Position numbers and translations under genes: made by a program. Source: DASRYH01 sp035687245 (GTDB lineage Bacteria > Actinomycetota > Coriobacteriia > Anaerosomatales > PHET01). Taken from it: a stretch of DNA of 64,000 bases. The notes under the pieces are model-generated. The model worked only from the letters and a program-made list of their open reading frames with translations. It was not told the origin of the DNA and did not search any database. Location of the stretch: NCBI GenBank assembly GCA_035687245.1, contig DASRYH010000028.1:62001-126000 (forward strand). Reading direction: 5' to 3'. This document shows, piece after piece, positions 52,702 to 61,231 of the stretch (positions are counted from its first letter, which is position 1; the number at the start of each line of letters is the position of its first letter).

Positions 52702-53544
52702 CTAGCCGTGCTCCGCCGCGGAGTAGATCGGGGCGGGTTCGGGGGCATTGGCGTCGTGATCGTCGCCATGCTCATCGTGGTCGTGTCCCCCATTCGAACC
52801 GCGGTCTAGAAAACCGAGGCCGAAGAAGTCGAGGAACGCCGGGAAGTCTTCCGTTACCGACAGGTAGACGTGGATGGTCGTGAGAATGATGAAGAGCCAG
52901 TTGACGAGGTAGTGGCCTGTACGGAGCCAGAAGATCCCGCCTGCGCCAACAAAGCCTGCGGTGAGCGTATACAGGCTCTTGTCGACGATGGGGAGCTGAA
53001 GCCGCCACAGGGCTAATCCCGTCAACGCCTGAACAATTAGCAGCGGCACGAACAGGATGTAGGTGCCCTTCTGCATGACATTGTACTTGCCGAGGTGAGG
53101 CTTTGAAGGCTTGATGAAGATGTAATAGAGGATGACCTTCGGCGCCGTAACGATATCACGCTTGGTGATTGCGAACTCGCGGTAGTCGCGGCGGCGCGAG
53201 GAGAAGGCGTACCAGAGGCGCCAGACGAGGTTCACGATCACGATCCACATGAAGAAGTAGTGGACGTAGCGCATCGGAGTGCGATCGAACATGGGGAAGC
53301 GAATCAGCAGTCCGGAGGCGCCGAGACAGATCATGCTGACTACGTGCGTGAAGTGAAGGAACTTCGGCAGGCCGGGTGGATGGCTGTCGTGATGCGGCCA
53401 TGCCCACTCTTTACCGAACCGACGCTTTGCGCGACCAGTCAGGATGTTGCCAAGGAAGTGGCCGCTTAGTGCGATCACGATCACCACGTAGAGCATGGTG
53501 AAGAGGGCGTCCATCCAGACGTTGAGTGAAGTCAGTGTCGGCAA
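52702..53544 (-). CDS. b-type cytochrome, HydC/formate-dehydrogenase-gamma-like
   Basis: The protein (280 aa from TTG 53544) has four to five membrane helices with His pairs (KFLHFTHVVSMICLGASGLL, YVHYFFMWIVIVNLVWRLWY, WLFIILTTIHVYLSV), as in diheme cytochrome b subunits of hydrogenases and formate dehydrogenases, and a His/Asp-rich tail. It would link the quinone pool to the multiheme cytochromes. The TTG has AGGGGG upstream; ATG 53514 is the alternative start but has no ribosome-binding site. It is the first gene of the operon. Confidence 0.88.
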   Translation of the reverse strand: MPTLTSLNVWMDALFTMLYVVIVIALSGHFLGNILTGRAKRRFGKEWAWPHHDSHPPGLPKFLHFTHVVSMICLGASGLLIRFPMFDRTPMRYVHYFFMWIVIVNLVWRLWYAFSSRRRDYREFAITKRDIVTAPKVILYYIFIKPSKPHLGKYNVMQKGTYILFVPLLIVQALTGLALWRLQLPIVDKSLYTLTAGFVGAGGIFWLRTGHYLVNWLFIILTTIHVYLSVTEDFPAFLDFFGLGFLDRGSNGGHDHDEHGDDHDANAPEPAPIYSAAEHG

Positions 53545-53661
53545 GTCACGCCCCCTACTCCCTTTCCAGCCCGCCAGGGCGACTCGCAGGGCGGGGCGCA
53601 CGGACGAACGCACGCGATTCCCACCGCACTGTCCGGGCGCGGCGGCACCACCATGGAGCTT

Positions 53662-53708
53662 GTAACAACAGTTACGAGCAGAATAGGGAGCGAGCTTCAC
53701 TTAGTCAA
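53662..53708 (-). promoter_or_regulatory. Cytochrome-operon promoter with Rex-type operator
   Basis: On the minus strand TTGACT (53708-53703), 17 bases, and TATTCT (53685-53680) form the promoter. GTAAC-TGTT-GTTAC (53675-53662) follows after 4 bases and covers +1. The geometry matches the hydrogenase promoter. A separate inverted repeat GCTTCAC/GTGAAGC (53694-53716) holds the -35 in its loop. Confidence 0.75.
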
Positions 53709-53721
53709 CGTGAAGCGGCCT

Positions 53722-53964
53722 CTAGATGTCGGCGATTTCCGCCTCTGACGTGGGGTTTATCTCGATGCGGGCGAAGTAGCGACGCGCCCGATCCGCCTCG
53801 TCTGACGGCACCCGCAACGCGATGCCGCAGCGAGCGCTCAACGCGGCGGGGGCAGGCACCGGGACGACTTCGACCCCCATGTCGGTGAGCACGGCTTCGG
53901 CGTCGAGCGCGTCGTGGGTGGAGTTGAAGCCGAAGACGACGAACTCCCGCAGGTCTCTGCTCAC
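53722..53964 (-). CDS. DUF3343 (Se/S carrier-like) protein
   Basis: The 80-aa protein has the DUF3343 pattern: an N-terminal VVFGFNSTHDALDAEAVL helix and a conserved Cys in SARCGIALRVP. The family is described as putative selenium/sulfur carriers and is common beside cysteine desulfurases and selD. The start is GTG 53964, with GGAGG upstream, overlapping the desulfurase stop by 4 bases. It ends the molybdenum-cofactor operon. Confidence 0.88.
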   Translation of the reverse strand: MSRDLREFVVFGFNSTHDALDAEAVLTDMGVEVVPVPAPAALSARCGIALRVPSDEADRARRYFARIEINPTSEAEIADI

Positions 53965-55136
53965 CGCTCCTCCGCCACGATCTGGGCGACCGCCTCGAGT
54001 GTGCGCTCGATGTCGGCCACGGTGTTCCCGTAGCCGATGCCGAAGCGAAGCGCCCCCGTCTCGAGTGTCCCTGAGGCGCGATGAGCCCACGGGGCGCAGT
54101 GCAAGCCGCCCCGCGTCGCAATGCCGTAGCGGCGATCCAGCGCAAACGCGATGCGATCCACCTCTACGGAGTCGTGGACGGCCGACACGATGGGCACGCG
54201 CGGCACTTCCGACTCAGGCCCGAGGACGCGAAAGCCCTCAATCTCAAGAAGACCCTCATGCATCATGCGCGTGAGTCGCGCCTCTTCGGCACGTAGCTCG
54301 TCGCCGTGCGTCCCAAGCCAGTTGACGGCCGCGCCCAGGCCCAGGATGCCGGGCGTGTTGGGCGTGCCAGCTTCGTAGCGATCGGGGCGCCCCTTCGGCT
54401 GAAGCGGCTCTTCACTCTGACCAGAACCCGTACCGCCACTGACGAGCTCAGCGGGCTCGCAACCCGGCGCGAGGTAGAGCACACCGATGCCCTGCGGTCC
54501 AAGCAGCCCCTTGTGACCGGCGCATGCCCAAACGTCTACCCCGAGCTCGGCAAGGTTGACGCGCAGATGGCCGCCAGCCTGCGCGCCGTCGACTATCATC
54601 AGCGCGCCGTGCGAGTGCGCGATGTCGCTCAGGTCGGCCACGGGATGGATGCCGCCCGCGAGGTTGCTTGCGTGCTGGCACACGATGGCCGCCGTCGGCG
54701 CTGCCTCGACCGCTGCTTCGACCTCGTCTGGATCGACGACGCCGTCCTCGTCGGGTTCGACGAGGATCACCTCCACACCGCGTGAGGCGAGCAGGTTGAG
54801 CGGGCGCGCAACGGCATTGTGTTCTGTCCCGCCTGCGACGATGCGATCGCCTGGCTTGAAGAGCCCCATGAGAACGAGGTTCATCGCCTGAGTGCAGCCG
54901 GGCTGGAAGATCAGGTTTCGAGAGTCCTCGACCCCGAAGTAGTGTGCGATGTCGGCGCGCGCCGAATGAATCGCTCGTGCGGTGTCGAGTGCGAGCCGGT
55001 ACGCACCCCTGCCCGGGTTGCCGCCGAACTCCGTGAGCGAGCGAGTAACCGCGTCGACGACTTCGGGCGGCTTCGGCCACGAGGTCGCTCCGTGATCGAG
55101 GTAGATGGCAGTTGGCGATCCGCCTGCGTCAGCCAC
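53961..55136 (-). CDS. Class V aminotransferase, cysteine desulfurase family
   Basis: The 391-aa PLP enzyme starts AIYLDHGATSWPKPPEVVDA. The PLP-binding Lys is in ACAGHKGLLGPQGIGVL, and the catalytic-loop Cys in RGGLHCAPWAHRASG, typical of the NifS-like group with a short loop. It releases sulfur from cysteine or selenium from selenocysteine. Next to DUF3343, and overlapping it, it is a likely sulfur/selenium donor for cofactor sulfuration or selenophosphate synthesis. Confidence 0.92.
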   Translation of the reverse strand: MADAGGSPTAIYLDHGATSWPKPPEVVDAVTRSLTEFGGNPGRGAYRLALDTARAIHSARADIAHYFGVEDSRNLIFQPGCTQAMNLVLMGLFKPGDRIVAGGTEHNAVARPLNLLASRGVEVILVEPDEDGVVDPDEVEAAVEAAPTAAIVCQHASNLAGGIHPVADLSDIAHSHGALMIVDGAQAGGHLRVNLAELGVDVWACAGHKGLLGPQGIGVLYLAPGCEPAELVSGGTGSGQSEEPLQPKGRPDRYEAGTPNTPGILGLGAAVNWLGTHGDELRAEEARLTRMMHEGLLEIEGFRVLGPESEVPRVPIVSAVHDSVEVDRIAFALDRRYGIATRGGLHCAPWAHRASGTLETGALRFGIGYGNTVADIERTLEAVAQIVAEER

Positions 55137-55138
55137 TG

Positions 55139-55627
55139 CTAACCGTGCCCTCCCCCGGCCATCATCTCAACGGCGTGCTCGAGCTGGTCGGCGACGAAGC
55201 CGAACGACTCCGTCGCGGCCTTCTTCGAGCCAGGCAGGTTGATGACCAGCGTGGTACCGCGCACCGCCGCCACTGCTCGCGACAACATGGCGCGACCGGT
55301 GATCTTGAGCGACTCCGCGCGAATGTGTTCAGCGATACCCGGGGCCGGACGCTTCGCGACGTGAAGGGTGGCCTCCGGCGTCACGTCTCTTGGGCTCAGC
55401 CCGGTACCGCCGCAGGTGAGGATGACGTCGGCGTGCTGAGAGTCGGCCTGTACGACGATCTCGCCGGCGATCCGGTCGAACTCGTCGGGGACGACCCGAT
55501 AGGCGACGACTTGCCACCCGCGAGCCTCGGCGGCCTCACGCAGCGCAATCCCGGCGGTGTCTTCAGCCGCTGTTCTGGTGTCCGAACACGTGACGATTCC
55601 GATTCGCAGCTCGGGCACGCGGCTCAC
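55139..55627 (-). CDS. mog: Molybdopterin adenylyltransferase (MogA/MoaB family)
   Basis: The 162-aa protein has the MoCF-biosynthesis fold: GIVTCSDTRTAAEDTAG, VILTCGGTGLSPRDVTPEAT and LVINLPGSKKAATESF. It would adenylate molybdopterin before metal insertion by MoeA. The start is GTG 55627; a later GTG (55618) has better spacing to AAGGAG. It follows the MOSC gene by 10 bases. Confidence 0.93.
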   Translation of the reverse strand: MSRVPELRIGIVTCSDTRTAAEDTAGIALREAAEARGWQVVAYRVVPDEFDRIAGEIVVQADSQHADVILTCGGTGLSPRDVTPEATLHVAKRPAPGIAEHIRAESLKITGRAMLSRAVAAVRGTTLVINLPGSKKAATESFGFVADQLEHAVEMMAGGGHG

Positions 55628-55637
55628 TCCTTGGTCG

Positions 55638-56189
55638 CTAGCCTTCTACCTTCTTGCACAGGTTAGCAGCGCGAACCTCGTTGGAGGCGATAATCGACTC
55701 TTCCGGCGAGCGGTCGCACGTGCCGTCACCGAGCTCGGTGACCTCGACTCTGTCACCGGTGCGGACGTCTCCCGCGACGCGCACCACAGCGAAGATGCCC
55801 TCACGCGGCATAACGCAGTCGCCGGCCTGGTAGTAGATCGCGCACTTGTTGTGGCAGGTCTTGCCGATCTGGCTGATCTCGAGGACTACCTCGTCACCGA
55901 TGCGTACGATGCTGCCCACCGGGAGCGTCATGAGCTCGACGCCTTCGGTCGTGATGTTCTCGGCGAAGTCACCGGCATCGACGTCGAGGCCCTTGGCCTG
56001 CATCTCCTCAATGCTCTCCTTGGCGAGCAGCGAGACCTGACGGTGCCAGTCGCCGGCGTGTGCGTCACCCTCGAAGCCGCGGTCGAGCACGAGCGTGCCC
56101 GAGTCGTAGCGCTGCTTCCGAACGGTCTTGCGTTCGGACAGGTTCACGGAGACCACCGTACCGGTGCGCCCCAGGGTCTTTTCGGTCAT
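55638..56189 (-). CDS. MOSC-domain protein
   Basis: The protein (183 aa from ATG 56189) has the MOSC beta-barrel with the conserved Cys in GKTCHNKCAIYYQ and the upstream GDFAENITTEGVEL. MOSC domains bind molybdenum cofactor and can transfer sulfur to it. With the desulfurase nearby it may be the sulfur acceptor. The start overlaps the moaC stop by 4 bases. Confidence 0.92.
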   Translation of the reverse strand: MTEKTLGRTGTVVSVNLSERKTVRKQRYDSGTLVLDRGFEGDAHAGDWHRQVSLLAKESIEEMQAKGLDVDAGDFAENITTEGVELMTLPVGSIVRIGDEVVLEISQIGKTCHNKCAIYYQAGDCVMPREGIFAVVRVAGDVRTGDRVEVTELGDGTCDRSPEESIIASNEVRAANLCKKVEG

Positions 56190-56686
56190 CGCGACTCCTC
56201 CTTGCGATCCCAGGTCCCGGACTTCCCACCCTCTTTGTGGAGCAGGCGTACCTGGCCGATCTCCATGCCGCGGTCCACGGCCTTGCACATGTCGTAGATA
56301 GTGAGCGCGGCGACTGAGGCGGCGGTGAGCGCCTCCATCTCTACGCCGGTCTTGCCATCCGTTTCGGCGGTCGCCGTGATGATGACCGCAGCCTCGGGCT
56401 CCGCTTGAGGTTCAAGCTCCACGCTCACCTTCGTGAGCGACAGCGGGTGGCAGAGCGGGATGAGGTCGCTCGTGCGCTTGGCGGCCATGATTCCTGAGAT
56501 GCGCGCCGTGGCGAAGACGTCGCCCTTCGGCGTGCGCCCCTCCACGATCATCGCGAGCGTCTCGGGCTGCATGCGGACGCGGGCGCCAGCGATCGCCTTG
56601 CGGTGCGTGACGTCTTTGTCTGCCACATCGACCATGTGCGCGTTACCGCGCTCGTCGAGGTGTGTGAGCCGTGGCTCGTCGACCAT
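56186..56686 (-). CDS. moaC: Cyclic pyranopterin monophosphate synthase
   Basis: The 166-aa protein has the MoaC motifs MVDVADKDVTHRKAIAGARV, LIPLCHPLSLTKVSVE and the DGKTGVEMEALTAASVAALT / YDMCKA segment with the catalytic Lys and His. Together with MoaA it converts GTP to cPMP. It is 2 bases downstream of moaA. Confidence 0.97.
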   Translation of the reverse strand: MVDEPRLTHLDERGNAHMVDVADKDVTHRKAIAGARVRMQPETLAMIVEGRTPKGDVFATARISGIMAAKRTSDLIPLCHPLSLTKVSVELEPQAEPEAAVIITATAETDGKTGVEMEALTAASVAALTIYDMCKAVDRGMEIGQVRLLHKEGGKSGTWDRKEESR

Positions 56687-56688
56687 CG

Positions 56689-57711
56689 CTAGCCTCCGAT
56701 CTGCGACATGCGCCGCTCGGTTCCGACGCGGTCGTGATGGTTCTCGGGCTTGATCTTCAGCGCCTGCCGAATGACCGCGCGCACGGCCTCGTCGTCGCCC
56801 GCGCGAACAACCTCGCGCACGTCAAGCTCCTCGTCGCTGAACAGGCAGGGACGCAGCTTGCCGTCGGCGGTCAGGCGCAGCCGGTTGCACTCTTTGCAGA
56901 AGTGGTGCGAGAGCGGCGAGATCACACCCACCGTACCCTGCGCGCCTTCGAGCTGGTAGTAGCGAGCGGGGCCCCAACCGCCCGGCGCCTTGTCGCTCTC
57001 AACGACCGATAGCGGGCCAAGGCCTTCGGCAATCGCAGCCTCGGAGATGCGATCCACAACCTCGTCACTGGGGACGGTGTCCTCGCGGGTCCAGCCACCA
57101 GACTCGCCGTGGCAGCCCGCGCCCTCTTCGGCCTCGCCGACCGGCATGTACTCGATGAAGCGCACGTGCAGCGGACGATCCAGGGTCATCTTCGCGAAGC
57201 CGAGCAGATCCTGTTCGAGCGAGCGCACGACCACCACGTTGAGCTTGATAGGGTCGAAGCCGACCTCGAAGGCCGCCTCGATACCGTCGAGCGCTTCGGC
57301 GAGCTTGCCGCCACGCGTGATGCGCGTATAGACGTCCTCGTCGAGGGAGTCGAGCGATATGTTCACCCGGGTGAGACCGGCTTCGCGCAGCTCAGCGGCG
57401 TACTTGCGCAGCAGCGTACCGTTCGTGGTGAGCGCGACCGACTCGATGCCGGGCGTCTTCACGAGCGTGCGCACGAGCTCGATTACGCCGTGGCGCACGA
57501 GCGGCTCGCCGCCGGTCAGCCTCACCTTGCCGATGCCTTCGGACGCCGCCACCGCAGCGATGCGCTCGATCTCCTCGATCGTGAGAATCTGATCGTGCGG
57601 CTTCCACGCGACGCCTTCTTCGGGCATGCAGTAGACGCAGCGCAGGTTGCAGCGGTCGGTGAGCGAGATACGCAGGTAGTCGATACTCCTGCCGAAGGTG
57701 TCGCGCGCCAT
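56689..57711 (-). CDS. moaA: GTP 3',8-cyclase MoaA (radical SAM)
   Basis: The 340-aa protein has the radical-SAM motif CNLRCVYCMPEEGV, SAM contacts TGGEPLVR, and the C-terminal second [4Fe-4S] motif (FCKECNRLRLTADGKLRPC). It ends in MSQIGG, the conserved double-Gly tail. The start ATG at 57711 overlaps the mobB stop. An in-frame upstream extension to 57765 lies inside mobB and is rejected. Confidence 0.97.
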   Translation of the reverse strand: MARDTFGRSIDYLRISLTDRCNLRCVYCMPEEGVAWKPHDQILTIEEIERIAAVAASEGIGKVRLTGGEPLVRHGVIELVRTLVKTPGIESVALTTNGTLLRKYAAELREAGLTRVNISLDSLDEDVYTRITRGGKLAEALDGIEAAFEVGFDPIKLNVVVVRSLEQDLLGFAKMTLDRPLHVRFIEYMPVGEAEEGAGCHGESGGWTREDTVPSDEVVDRISEAAIAEGLGPLSVVESDKAPGGWGPARYYQLEGAQGTVGVISPLSHHFCKECNRLRLTADGKLRPCLFSDEELDVREVVRAGDDEAVRAVIRQALKIKPENHHDRVGTERRMSQIGG

Positions 57712-58238
57712 CAGGCATCGCCCCCAAGGCCAAAGCGCTCGGCAATGAGGTCGGCGACTCCACACGCGTCATCGAGTGCGAAGACAGGAACGCCTTCGCA
57801 GGCCAGTGACGGATTGTCCGTGACCAGCGCGAGCATCTCGTTCGACGAGCACAGCAGCTCGTCGGAGCGCGCGGCACGTGAGATCTCGACGCGGTTCACA
57901 CCCTCGCGCTTGAAGCCTTCGGTAAGCAGCACATCACAGCCCGACTCGAAGGCGAACGCGGCAAGCTCTGGCAGGGTGAACTCCCGCTCCACCTTGCGGA
58001 TGAGCGAGAACTTCTCCGGTGAGGAGACCATCGTGGTCACGGCACCCGCGCGCGCGTGGCGCCACGAGTCCTTGCCCGGGACATCGATGTCGTAGTCGTG
58101 AACGTGGTGCTTGACCGTTGCCACGGACACGCCGCGGCCAGCCATCTCGCGGATGAGCTTCTCGAGGAAGGTCGTCTTGCCGGAGTCGCCCTTCCCCACG
58201 ATCGAGATCACGGGAACCGTGTTCGATCCATCTGTCAT
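57711..58238 (-). CDS. mobB: Molybdopterin-guanine dinucleotide biosynthesis adaptor MobB
   Basis: The 175-aa P-loop protein has Walker A GKGDSGKTTFLEKLI and the following ATVKHHVHDYDID and LLTEGFKREG motifs of MobB. It assists MobA by binding GTP. It lies directly upstream of moaA and 60 bases after the small gene at 58298. Confidence 0.95.
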   Translation of the reverse strand: MTDGSNTVPVISIVGKGDSGKTTFLEKLIREMAGRGVSVATVKHHVHDYDIDVPGKDSWRHARAGAVTTMVSSPEKFSLIRKVEREFTLPELAAFAFESGCDVLLTEGFKREGVNRVEISRAARSDELLCSSNEMLALVTDNPSLACEGVPVFALDDACGVADLIAERFGLGGDA

Positions 58239-58297
58239 GCAAACAACCCCTTGTTAGGATGCGGGGGCCCGATTGGCGGGCCGCACGCGGCTCTTGT

Positions 58298-58516
58298 CTA
58301 GAAGCAGTCCAGGTCGCAGTGGTGAACCTTGACGCCCGCCATGTCGGCAGCGGTGCCGGCGACCTTGTACGGCACGCCGAGGTCCTCAGCGTACTTGCGA
58401 AGGACCGGGCAGGTGATCTTGCCCTCCACGGCCTTGCCCTTGATCGCAGCTACCATCTCGTCGGTCACCTGCTCGACCCAGCGAGGATCATGCACCTTCG
58501 GTCCGCGTTCACTCAC
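58298..58516 (-). CDS. Small Cys/His-containing protein in the Moco operon
   Basis: The product is 72 aa from GTG 58516 (GGAGGAGGG upstream). It has Cys in GKITCPVLRKYAEDLG and a C-terminal HHCDLDCF. The two ends could bind a metal. No family recognised with certainty. It overlaps the moeA stop by 4 bases and precedes mobB, so it is co-expressed with the Moco genes and may help in metal handling. Confidence 0.7.
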   Translation of the reverse strand: MSERGPKVHDPRWVEQVTDEMVAAIKGKAVEGKITCPVLRKYAEDLGVPYKVAGTAADMAGVKVHHCDLDCF

Positions 58517-59763
58517 GGCGTACCCTCCTCCATGTCGAGCCGCATGCACGTTACCTGCGTGCCAGCGGCGAAAAGCCCTTCCCCTTCAGGAAGGACGATC
58601 AGACAGTTGCCGCGGTGAGCGGCGGTAAGCAACGCCGACGACTGGCTGAACGGCGTCGAGGCCACGTAGCCTTCGGCGTCTCGATCGCAGCGTCCGCGCA
58701 GGTAATAGCGCCGGTCTTGCTTCTTCTTCACATCATGCGCGAGCCGTGCCATCGTGACCGGCCGGTCGAGCTCGGCGAAGCCCTGCATCTTGCGCAAGGA
58801 CGGACGCACGAAGACTTCGAAGCCAACGTAGGTGCTCGTGGGGTTGCCCGGCAGTCCGAAGAATGGCACTCCCTTGATGGTGCCGAGGGTCTGCGGGTTG
58901 CCGGGACGCATCTTCACTTTGCAGAAGGTCATCTCACCGAGCTCTTCGAGCACCGGCTTCACGTAGTCGAAATCCCCGACGGAGACGCCGCCGCTCGTGA
59001 CGATGTAGTCGCACTCGTCAGCCGCGCGATTGAACGCGGCCCTCGTCGCATCGAGGTCGTCGGGCACGATCGGGAAGCGCACGGGGATGCCACCCGCGGC
59101 CACAACCTGCGCCGCAATCGAGTAGCTGTTGGAGTTGCGGATCTTGCCCGGCCCGGGGACTTCGGCGACCTCCACGAGCTCGCTGCCCGTCGAGATGATC
59201 GCCACGCGCGGGCGGCGGTAGACGGCGACTTCGGCGTGGCCTGTAGCGGCGAGCAGCCCGATGCCGGCCGCGCCCAATACCTCGCCTGCCGAAAGGACGA
59301 CCTCGCCTGCGCGCACTTCTTCGCCACGGCGCCGAATGTGGTCGCCAAGCACCGGCTCGCGCTCGAACGCGACGCGAGACCCGACTCCGCCGTCACCGCT
59401 TACGGGGTGCGTGTACTCGACCATGACGACAGAGTCGGCGCCTGCGGGCGTCGGCGCCCCCGTCATAATCCGCGCGGCCTGGCCGGGGCGGACCTCGCCT
59501 TCCCACCAGTCCCCCGCCCCGATGTGTGCGACAACCTCGAGCTCGACCGGAGCGCCCTGGGCGGCACCGGCCAGATCAGCCGCGCGCACCGCGAAGCCGT
59601 CCATGGCCGAGTTGTCGAACGGCGCAACGTCGATGTCGGTGATGGCGTCTTCGGCGAGAACGCGGCCCAAAGCCTCAAGCACGGGCACGCGCTCGGGTTC
59701 GAGGACCGGCACGCAGGCGAATACCTGATCGCGCGCTTCCTCAACACTCATGGTGTTGGTCAC
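58513..59763 (-). CDS. moeA: Molybdopterin molybdenumtransferase MoeA
   Basis: The 416-aa protein has the MoeA domains: VAPFDNSAMDGFAVRAADL (domain with the substrate loop), the MPT-binding MoCF fold with ISTGSELVE and VTSGGVSVGDFDYVK, and LPGNPTSTYVGFEVFVRP. It inserts molybdate (or tungstate) into adenylated molybdopterin. It starts 4 bases inside the mobA-fdhD stop. ATG 59751 is an alternative start. Confidence 0.96.
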   Translation of the reverse strand: MTNTMSVEEARDQVFACVPVLEPERVPVLEALGRVLAEDAITDIDVAPFDNSAMDGFAVRAADLAGAAQGAPVELEVVAHIGAGDWWEGEVRPGQAARIMTGAPTPAGADSVVMVEYTHPVSGDGGVGSRVAFEREPVLGDHIRRRGEEVRAGEVVLSAGEVLGAAGIGLLAATGHAEVAVYRRPRVAIISTGSELVEVAEVPGPGKIRNSNSYSIAAQVVAAGGIPVRFPIVPDDLDATRAAFNRAADECDYIVTSGGVSVGDFDYVKPVLEELGEMTFCKVKMRPGNPQTLGTIKGVPFFGLPGNPTSTYVGFEVFVRPSLRKMQGFAELDRPVTMARLAHDVKKKQDRRYYLRGRCDRDAEGYVASTPFSQSSALLTAAHRGNCLIVLPEGEGLFAAGTQVTCMRLDMEEGTP

Positions 59764-61172
59764 GAAACCTCCTCGGAGGTAAGCACCCTTTCCGGATGCG
59801 TGTAGACCGTAAGCTTGCCGCCACGAACGTAGCCGACAAGCGCGATGCCGAGGCGGTCGCCGAGGTCAGCGGCCAGATCGGTCACGGCGCTGCGCGATGC
59901 GGCAACGGGCACTCTGGCCTTGGCGGCCTTGACCGCCATCTCGTAGCTGACCCGTCCGGTCGCGACGAGTACCGCGCGGTCGAGCTTCAGGCGGTCGAGC
60001 CACGCGCGGCCCAGGACCTTGTCGACGGCATTGTGGCGGCCGACATCCTCGCGAGCTATGAGCAGGGCGCCGTCGACACCGATGCCCGCGGCGTGCATGC
60101 CGCCGGTATCGCGATACATCACCGCCGCGTCCCCCAGCTGGCGGACGAGCCCGTAGATGTCGTCGGCCTCGACAGTGAAGTCCGAGTCGACGGCAGACAG
60201 TCCTCTGGCGTGCCCCACGCTCGCAAAGGTCACACCCTTGCCGCAGCCGCTGGTGAGATAGCGCTCTCGCTCAGCAAGATCGGAGGGCGGCGCCTCGTCA
60301 GAGGTGACCCAGGCAAGTCCTCGCTTCGCGTCGACCTCAACTGCACGGAACGCGTCGCGGTCGGTGAGCATGCCTTCGGCGAATAGGAAGCCGACAGCAA
60401 GCTCCTCGAGATCGGAGGGAGTCGCCTGCATCGTGGCGATCTCGGTGTTGTTGAGGTGCACGGTGATGGGCTGCTCGCTGGGCATACCGCGGTGACGGCG
60501 TTCAGCGACTTCGACCACCTCGAGCCGGCGCCCGCGGCGCTCGCGCGGCGAGATAGCCTCGCGCGCGTCTGCGAGATCGGCGGGCGTATTCACGTTCAGG
60601 AGCGAGCGGAGGTCGGGGTCGGCAGCGCGCAACGCCTCAGAGGGCACTTCGATGACGCGAACGCGCGGGAAGAACGATACGAGCCTGCGCCTGCCGGACT
60701 CGAGGAGCTCGCGGGCCTGAGGCAGACACGCCTCGACTCGATAGAGCGCGAGCAGCGGCTCGTGTCCTTCGGCAGTGAGTGGCACCACCACGTCACCGCC
60801 CTCGCGCACGTCCCAGAGTGCCCGGATGACCTCAGGCTCGAGGTGAGGCATGTCGGCGGCGACCGCGAGTACCCACTCGTTGCGTGCGTTCGCCATGGCT
60901 GTCACCAGACCGCCGAGCGGCCCCTGGTAGGCGATCTCGTCGCGAACAACTTCAACCTCAGCCGGGAGCATCGCTTCGCCAAGTGCCTCTGGCCGGTTGG
61001 TGACCACGAGAACTTGGTCGGCCACGCCGGAGACGACGTCGCAGACGCGCGCGACCAGCGGGCGACCGTCGAGTGCCAGGAGCGTCTTGTCAACGCCCAT
61101 GCGCAGGCTTCTGCCGCCCGCAAGAACGGCAGCAGTGAGCGGTAGTTGCGTACTCGTCGCAGTCGAGGTCAT
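59760..61172 (-). CDS. MobA-FdhD fusion protein
   Basis: The 470-aa protein joins a MobA guanylyltransferase domain (AAVLAGGRSLRMGVDKTLLA, VAADMPHLEPEV; ~residues 10-215) to an FdhD domain (TVHLNNTEIATMQATPSDLE, LAREDVGRHNAVDKVLG-like LLIAREDVGRHNAVDKVL, VATGRVSYEMAVKAA). FdhD normally uses two Cys (CxxC) to pass sulfur to formate dehydrogenase cofactor; here the loop reads YLTSGCGKGVTF with one Cys, so the second is missing. ATG 61172 gives the natural MobA start. It implies a Mo/W-bis-MGD formate dehydrogenase elsewhere in the genome. Confidence 0.93.
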   Translation of the reverse strand: MTSTATSTQLPLTAAVLAGGRSLRMGVDKTLLALDGRPLVARVCDVVSGVADQVLVVTNRPEALGEAMLPAEVEVVRDEIAYQGPLGGLVTAMANARNEWVLAVAADMPHLEPEVIRALWDVREGGDVVVPLTAEGHEPLLALYRVEACLPQARELLESGRRRLVSFFPRVRVIEVPSEALRAADPDLRSLLNVNTPADLADAREAISPRERRGRRLEVVEVAERRHRGMPSEQPITVHLNNTEIATMQATPSDLEELAVGFLFAEGMLTDRDAFRAVEVDAKRGLAWVTSDEAPPSDLAERERYLTSGCGKGVTFASVGHARGLSAVDSDFTVEADDIYGLVRQLGDAAVMYRDTGGMHAAGIGVDGALLIAREDVGRHNAVDKVLGRAWLDRLKLDRAVLVATGRVSYEMAVKAAKARVPVAASRSAVTDLAADLGDRLGIALVGYVRGGKLTVYTHPERVLTSEEVS

Positions 61173-61231
61173 TTGGTCCCTTACCCGTAAACGTAGTCGC
61201 GCGACGCGGTGCCGGCCGGTCTCGCGCAACC

